The notes beneath the pieces are model-generated. The model searched no databases. It was not told where the DNA came from and saw only the letters and a list, made by a program, of their open reading frames with translations. A program made the position numbers and the translations under genes. Positions 57,316 to 64,000 of a DNA stretch of 64,000 bases are shown in pieces. The stretch spans positions 66,688-130,687 of the forward strand of contig NW_020194659.1 of assembly GCF_002865645.1 (NCBI RefSeq), given 5' to 3'. The DNA is from Hyaloscypha bicolor E. Taxonomy: Eukaryota; Ascomycota; Leotiomycetes; Helotiales; Hyaloscyphaceae. Numbering within the stretch: position 1 is the stretch's first letter; every line of letters starts with the position of its first letter.

Positions 57316-57720
57316 CGTTATGGAATCGGCAGGATTCGATTTTCCTTTAATCTATTTAACTTCTATAATTTCTTATTATTCGTATACCTAGTAAAGGTAT
57401 ATTATATTAATTATTAGATGCTTTTCTCAAGTAATTCCTAATTTAACGAGGCATTTATATAATGATTTCGAATTCATATAGACTACTAGTAGTAGTTCTA
57501 TTTCTAGTATTCTATTAATTATAGATTTAACTAAAGTGCCTATATTAAAGCCATAAGCCATACTATAGAGCTCCGAAGCTAGAATATTTCTAGTAACTTT
57601 CTTATATTTAGTAGAGAACTAGTAAATAATATTAGTATATCTAGTTCCGTTTACTAGAACTAGAATATATCTAATTTAGGAAAAGAGATCTTTATTATTT
57701 GCAAATAAAACGTTTATAAA
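57316..57720 (-). pseudogene. Copia RNase H remnant
   Basis: One minus-strand frame, with few stops, reads LFANNKDLFS, IRYILVLVNGTR, TNIIY, FSTKYKKVTRNILASELYSM, AYGFNIGTLVKSIINRILEI, SKSLYKCLVKLGIT, IEVK and GKSNPADSIT. These match the Copia RNase H series (ASFANNKD-SSQ-GY, ASELYAMAHGFD-G, TDSKSLYECLVKLGTT, EVKWI-G-SNPADAMTK). The two clearest catalytic changes are Asp to Asn (MNSKS for TDSKS) and missing Trp codons read as stops. Confidence 0.85.
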
Positions 57721-60700
57721 AATAATTAAATATAAGGATTTCTTTACTAGCTTTATAAATCTTAGTCCTCTAGTAATATTCTTAATTTGCTATTAAATAT
57801 ACTTATTAAGTACCTTTATATTAGTTTCCGAGGGTTTAATAGCTTAAGTAATAATTAATAGGTTATATAAAGCTTCTGGTTAATAGACTAATATAATATA
57901 TATTTCTCTAGTATATTAGGTAATATATTAGTTCTTAATAGAGAGATCTTAATAAATAGTACCCCTATTACTTATAGTAATAGTATTTTTTATAGAAATA
58001 GTTCGGAGGTTTTTATACTAGTATTCTTATATAAGGATAATTCCAGTAATATCTATATAAATAATATTTTTATTAAATTTGAGATTATAGTTAATAATAA
58101 GGTATTTATATTCTTTAGCTAAGAATTTAGCCTTTTAGAGCTTTAGTTACTTTATCTTTATAAAATTATTAGTTCTAATAAATAGGGTATTATTAGTTTA
58201 AAGGCTAATAATTCCGAAGGGTTACTTATTATAGAAGAGGTAAGGGTTATAAGTTAATTATTCTATAGAAAGCTTATTAATATAGTAGAAATAGTAAGTC
58301 TTAAACTAGTAGTTCCTAGCTTCTAGTATACTATATAGTGGTTTTATAACCTTTAGAACCGAATTATTATTTAGATTTAGCTTTCTAGTAAGCTCGTAAA
58401 ATGAATTAATATAAAAATTATAATTAAGTAAAATTATTAATTAGATATAAGCTTATAAAATATTATATAAATATAGCTCTATAGTATCTATTATTATAGT
58501 AGTAATACTAAGGATAATTCTCTGGCTAATATATTAAATAATAGGCAATTATATTAATACTATATATTTCTTACTATTATTATAAACCTAAATAACTAGT
58601 CTTAACTTTTTAAACTTTTTCTTCGTACCCTTATTCTTAATCTTATTAATAAACCGGAAATTAAAGATATATATCTTCTTTAGTATCTGAGATCTAGAAA
58701 TAACCTTAAATATACTCTTTTCTAGGAAGCTAGTAACTTTAACTTAACGGGAGTTCTTATATAGGTTATTGTCTTATAAGAATACTATAATATCCGGGTT
58801 CTTATAAGGGTATTCTCTATTATACTTTAGTGAAATAGCGGGAATAGTAAAAGAAATTATATTTATATTACTTTTGGCCTTACTATAAAGTTCGGGAATA
58901 GGTTTAGGTTCGGGGCTATTAGTAATAACCTTAATATCCCTTATATAAAAGAGCTTTACAGAGGTTAAGCAAAAGATAGTATTACTATATAGTAAAGCTA
59001 GTATATAGTTTTTCCTATTAATAGCTACTAGCTTATATAGCCTATCCTAATTACTAGGTTAACCGGTATTTCCTTTATACTATATAAGAATATCCGAATT
59101 TAAGGGAAGTTCGTGGATATTAGTAGTACTGGAACTATTTCGGGTATTTAGGGTATTTATAATCTGGTATCTAGCTTAAAGCTTCTAAATTTCTACTATT
59201 ACCTTTTTAAGTACTACTAATTACTATAATATAGTTAGTAATAAGGTATTATATTCGGTTATTTAGGGTAAAGTACTATAAACTAAAAAAATTAGGATAA
59301 TACTATTAGGTCTAGCGGAATTATTAATAGCCTTAAAAGCTATTTAAAGTATAGTATTTTTATTAATTCTATTAATTTTGGCTATAATAATAAGATAAGT
59401 ATATTAAATTAGGCTATAGTAGTATTCTATAATTCTAATAAAACTATAAGTTTTTATAAGAATAATTTTAACCTTAGTTCCTATAATATTTATAAGCTAA
59501 GTGAATTTTTTATTAGTAAACTACTTTCCGGTATTTATTATAATCTAATTAAAAGAGCCTAAATAGGTATTAATCTAATATTACTTTAGGATATCCCAAG
59601 TATATAATATACTAATATTTTAAAGCTATTAGCTAGCTTAATATCTAGTATCTTTATTAATAATATAAAGTATAGGCTTACTAGAAATATAGAAAATATT
59701 AATAATAATAAAGTAATTAAAGCTAATATTATTTTTTAGGTTAAACTTAAATTATTCCGGTAATCGTCCGAATTTCTGGTATTACTTATAGTACTTTATA
59801 AGGTATTTAAAGGCTTCTATATTAATATTATAGCCTGCTTATTCTAGTATATTTCGAAGCTTACTAATAAATAGATAACCAAAATAGTAATATAGATATT
59901 ATAATTTAATTTCTATAAAAAAGCAGGGGTTATAAGTAAAGAATTTAGAAATAAAGCTTTATAGAGTAATATTCTAAAATAGGAAAGAGTATTTAAAATA
60001 TTATATTATAAGTATAAAGCATTTATTAGAAATAATAAGATAATTAATAAGATTATTAAAATAAACTCTTAGCTTGTCTATATTAGCCAAGCTAAGTAGA
60101 AATAAAGTCTTTATAGGTATAATATAGAATTATACTTGCCTAATTAGTATTTTTACTATTATAGATCTAATACTAAACTAGATATTAACTTAATCTTTAG
60201 TAGTTTTATTAAGTTTAATACTACTATTAGTTTACTATAAAGCTTGAAATTAGTTAGAACTAGTAGTTAAGAATCTGGAGGCTCTAGTATTAATTATAAT
60301 TTTATAAAAGTAATAAGTATTATATTTTAATATACTATTAATTATAAATATCTAGATATTTTCTATTTATTTAATAGATTCTAAGATATAGTTTTCGCCT
60401 ATTATTTAGTATATAAGGGAAAGGAAAATAAGGTTATTTATAAGAGTATTAGTTATAGGAATAATAGAAATAAGGACTATAGAAATAGCTAGGAAGCTCT
60501 TAATAGAAATAAAATAGGAATTAGAGTAATATTTCTTTCCCTTATCTATTTCCGCTAGTAAGGCTTTAAAAGCATTACTTACTAGTTTGTCCTTATTACT
60601 CTTATTATTCTTTTTTTCTTTAAATTCGGTAATATATTATATATAAGTATTATTAAAGTATTTATTAAAATTATAGGTATTTCGGGATCTAAATTAGTAA

Positions 60701-62164
60701 ATATTTCTATTCTTAAATCAAGCCTTTTTAGCCTTTTATTTCTCTAGTATATACTTTTATAAGTAGTATTTGAGTTTCTTATATATAAAACATAACTTTA
60801 GAGTATAATTATTATAGTTATAGGGCTTAGAGTAGTTATTACGGGTTCCGAAGTTATAGCTAGATCCGTATTAATAATTTCCGGATAAGTAATAGTTTGG
60901 AGGGTTTTGAGAATAGTATTATTAATTAATAAAGAGAATCTCGGTATTAATCTATTATTTCTTCTTATAGGTAATAATAAATAATTAGAGCTTATTAATA
61001 AGTTAGCCGAAATTAGGAGAAGAATCCGAAACTATATATTAGTATACTAGTATATCTTAATAAGAGATAATAATCTTATTATATAGAAATTTGGTATTTT
61101 ATAGAACAAGTACTAGTCTATATTATAATTTATATAAATTATTAATTAGTAACTAGACGAGCTCAAATATTTTTTTTTTAGGGTATTAAGCTATTATAGT
61201 TATTATTATAGTAGTATTTTACTTGTCTAAGTTTTAATATTAGAAATTAGGGCCTTTAAAAAAACTATAAATATTTATATAGGCCTCTTTATATATATAT
61301 TAAAAGAGCTAGTTATTATAAAAGTAATCTTATACTAGTTCTTTTAATATAATAGGAAAAGCTCTTACTAATACCTCTTATAAAAGCTCTATATATTAGT
61401 AAATATCAAGGAAAATAGCAAGTTTTTAATTAAAACTACTATTAGTTCTATTATATTTTTATATTTTAGTATATATTTTTATTATTTCTCTAATTAGCTT
61501 TATAGTAAGAGGGCTAGCTAAAGGGCTATTTAAAAGTAATAAAGGTAATAGAAGTAATAGAAATCCGTTACTACTAGCTCTTTATAATCTGGTACTAGTA
61601 AAAGTAATTATAGGTAATAAAGAAATATAAATAATAATTTCTTATAATATTATTATTAAGGAATATATATAATAAGATAATAAGGCCCGTATTAAGGTCT
61701 AATCTAGTAGTAATAATATTAGCTATAGTCTAGGTATATTATTCTTCTTCCTAAATAGTATTAACTAAGGATTATATAATAGTAAGTTTCTTATTATTTT
61801 ATTTAATATAAATACTATTATATTATAAAGTAGCTTATAATTTATATAGTATATATTAATCTAGATAATTAAGTACTTCGAGATTAAAATTACTAAAATC
61901 CTTCTTAAATAATTCCCAGAGATTATTATTAGTTAATTTCTCTATCTTATATTAGAATAGTCTAGTATTAAGGTAATCTAGGACTTCCTTATTACTATAA
62001 GTAATTAGGTTAATATTACCTTTCTATTTTTTTTATCTATATGTATTTATCCTATAGTTCTATTATACTAAATCCTTAGGATTAAGCTTTTCTTAATATA
62101 TATATGATTTATAGTAAGAGAGATTTAAAGATAAGGTAGTTTATAGTAAGTTTATAGAAAGGAT

Positions 62165-62300
62165 TTAGTAATAAAGATATCCAGATACCTGGTTTAGATA
62201 CTAGATACCTAGTTTAAATACCAGATATCTAGTTTAGATATTAGATACCCTAGTTTAGATACTAGATATCTAGTTCAGATACTAGATACTCCAGATATCT
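62165..62300. repeat. Tandem AGATACCTAGTTT-type repeat inside the Copia element
   Basis: Six or more units of about 21-22 bp built from AGATATCTAGTTTAGATACT with point differences, in the 5' untranslated or gag-proximal part of the element. Confidence 0.7.
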
Positions 62301-62880
62301 AGGAATATTATAGGTATTAAAGTAAATATTTTGCCCTTAAATATTTCGTTTATAATAAGAAATTTAGGAAGTGAAATATTATAATTCCGGGAGGGTCTAA
62401 AGCTTAAAGAACTCAATTTAATAATAAAATTAAAGTAGTAGTTAAAGAGCTTTAAGGGCATATATAGAGTATATATTCCGGAAAGAGTATCCCGTAAATA
62501 CGGGTATTATATAAATAGAAAAGATAGGTTTCAAGAAAGTAGTCTTGGGGCCAAAAGAAGTTAGTTTTAAAGAATAATAGATAATTAAATAAATAGATAG
62601 CCAAATAGCTAACTGCTTATTAATTAGCAAGAACTAGAGTCTCTTTTTTTAGGCTACCGGATACTTTATAAAGTTAACGAGTAATTCTCTCCTTTAATAA
62701 AATAGTTATTAGTTCTTGGCAAGAGTTAGCTATTTTCTTTCTTAGGCTACCGGATATTTCATAAAGTTAATAGGTAATTCCCTTCTTTAATATAGACTAG
62801 TTTAATTTTGCTATAGGCTACCGGATATTTCTTTAGCTCAAAAGATTCTATTTTCTAATCTATATATATAAACTAATTAG

Positions 62881-63180
62881 TATTAGTTTACTAGTAATAT
62901 ATAGTACTATTATATAAGTCGTGAAATACTATTTATATATAGTTAGTAAAGTTATTATTATTTAGAAATAGGAATTATAGTATTATAGTATTAATATACT
63001 ATTCCTAAATTTACTAAGCCTAAAGGGATCTAGTTTACTAGTCAAGTTATTAATAGGATGCGAGGTTATATAACTATATCCCGTATCCCATATCTCATTA
63101 CTTATATTTTATTACCTATATTCCATATCCCGTATCCCGTAACTATATATATAATTCCCAAAGAAATAGCTATACTAATA
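62881..63180 (-). repeat. Copia LTR (5' LTR by pol direction)
   Basis: The 300-bp partner of 56725-57024. It retains more G and C in some places, for example CTAAAGGGATCTAG. Confidence 0.9.
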
Positions 63181-63185
63181 ATAAT

Positions 63186-64000
63186 ATCTTTTATAAGCTA
63201 CTTATTTTATAAACTATTTTTCTTTTTATAATATCCTTTTTATAAACTATTATATATTAAACTAGATATAATTCTATAAAATATATAATAGTAGAATATA
63301 TTAAAATAATTCTTTTATTAGATTTATCTAATTTAATTATTTTATAAATAATAATAATTTTAAGAAATTAGTAAGAAAATAGAAATATAGAATTAACTTG
63401 AATTTTACTAAAATAAATAAAATAACTAAGTTCTTAAATACTAAACTATTTTAATATATTTTTTATAAAATAGTTAATAATAACTTCTAGAAACTATTTA
63501 GATATAATTTTAAGAACTTTATTTATTAAAGAAACTTTAATAAGTTTAAGCTTCTGGAAATATTATATTTATATAAGACTTTTTAATATAATAATATATT
63601 TATATAATAAAATAATAATACTAATACTATTATAAATACTTTATATACTATTATAAAATATATATATATATATAATTAAATAAGAATATATTAGTAACTA
63701 AACTAGATTTTATTAAGAAACTAATCTTATTAGGCTTTATTATTTTTATAAAAAACAAATATCTAGAATCTATTATTTTTAATATTTTTATATTATTATT
63801 TCTTATATTATTTTCTTTATTATTATATTCTATATCTTTACTAGATTTATATATTAATATAAAAGCTTTAAAAGTAAATAATATACTTTTATTACTATTA
63901 CTATTATAACTATATTTAAATAATTTCTAATTTCCTTTAATTATAAAACTTATTAGGAAAGTTACTAAGATTTATACTAAAAAATAAAAATATAATAAAT
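63186..64000. repeat. Unclassified RIP-degraded repeat at the window edge
   Basis: AT-saturated sequence with no readable domain, continuing out of the window. It should be the right half of the target of the Copia insertion. Confidence 0.5.

Larger units (their letters stand above)
56725..63180 (-). mobile_element. RIP-degraded Ty1/Copia LTR retrotransposon
   Basis: Direct repeats of exactly 300 bp (56725-57024 and 62881-63180) bound 6,456 bp and are flanked by the duplication ATAAT (56720-56724 and 63181-63185). Ends read TATTA...TAATA, the RIP form of TGTTA...TAACA. On the minus strand an RNase H domain lies next to the left LTR, the last position in Copia pol, so the coding order runs right to left. 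Stops are abundant. The interior is somewhat less degraded than the neighbouring DNA. Confidence 0.9.
43745..64000. other. AT-rich, RIP-degraded repeat block without intact genes
   Basis: From just after the last gene to the window end, the sequence is overwhelmingly A and T, rich in TA dinucleotides, full of stops in all frames, and recognisable only as mutated transposons. G:C to A:T transitions between paired LTR copies, and Asp to Asn changes in pol, fit repeat-induced point mutation. No functional gene is supported anywhere in it. Confidence 0.9.

Noticed and set aside
62442..62630. Minus-strand frame of 62 codons inside the Copia element
   Set aside because: It is short and AT-biased, with no gag motif that I can see; it is probably a chance opening in the RIP block.

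Overview
The window is a piece of a filamentous ascomycete (Pezizomycotina) genome. Evidence for this is the many short GT-AG introns (about 42-124 nt) with CTGAC/CTAAC branch points, fungal families such as Zn2Cys6 and zinc-cluster-less transcription factors, a dispersed 5S rRNA gene, and a 20-kb AT-saturated block carrying the signature of repeat-induced point mutation (RIP). I cannot place the genus; a leotiomycete-like fungus is only a guess.

Layout. From 1 to about 22500 the sequence mixes intact genes with decayed ones. Intact are a type B carboxylesterase (partial), an LPMO-like secreted protein, a Fungal_trans_2-like regulator, a short-chain dehydrogenase and a TBC/RabGAP protein. Decayed are a small secreted protein with an in-frame TGA, a beta-propeller protein, a core-deleted amidohydrolase, a beta-lactamase-like hydrolase and an SDR. 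Three short non-autonomous DNA transposons with perfect 8-bp target duplications lie among them (3040-3632, 7291-7851, 9126-10092), plus a 39-bp minisatellite.

From 22692 to 43738 is a gene-dense core: telomerase reverse transcriptase (TERT, minus strand, 8 exons), a DH-BAR-SH3 Rho GEF (plus), a large Zn2Cys6 transcription factor (minus), an MFS transporter (plus), and a small cysteine-rich single-pass membrane protein (plus) whose three exons I assembled from short open stretches. The most striking feature is a 5S rRNA gene sitting, in the same orientation, inside a 920-nt intron of TERT; the other TERT introns are 42-79 nt.

From about 43745 to the end the base composition switches abruptly to AT-rich, RIP-like sequence without intact genes. 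Two complete but dead LTR retrotransposons can still be delimited: a Ty3/Gypsy element (48576-54486, two 280-bp LTRs, TSD AAGGC, pol on the minus strand) and a Ty1/Copia element (56725-63180, two 300-bp LTRs, TSD ATAAT, pol on the minus strand). Both are inserted in older unclassified RIP-degraded repeats.

The genes form no evident pathway or biosynthetic cluster. The core is housekeeping or signalling (telomere maintenance, Rho and Rab signalling, transcription, transport), flanked by a transposon-rich gene graveyard on one side and a RIP isochore on the other. Exon boundaries were placed by hand from splice motifs, reading-frame continuity and remembered family motifs; no database search was possible.
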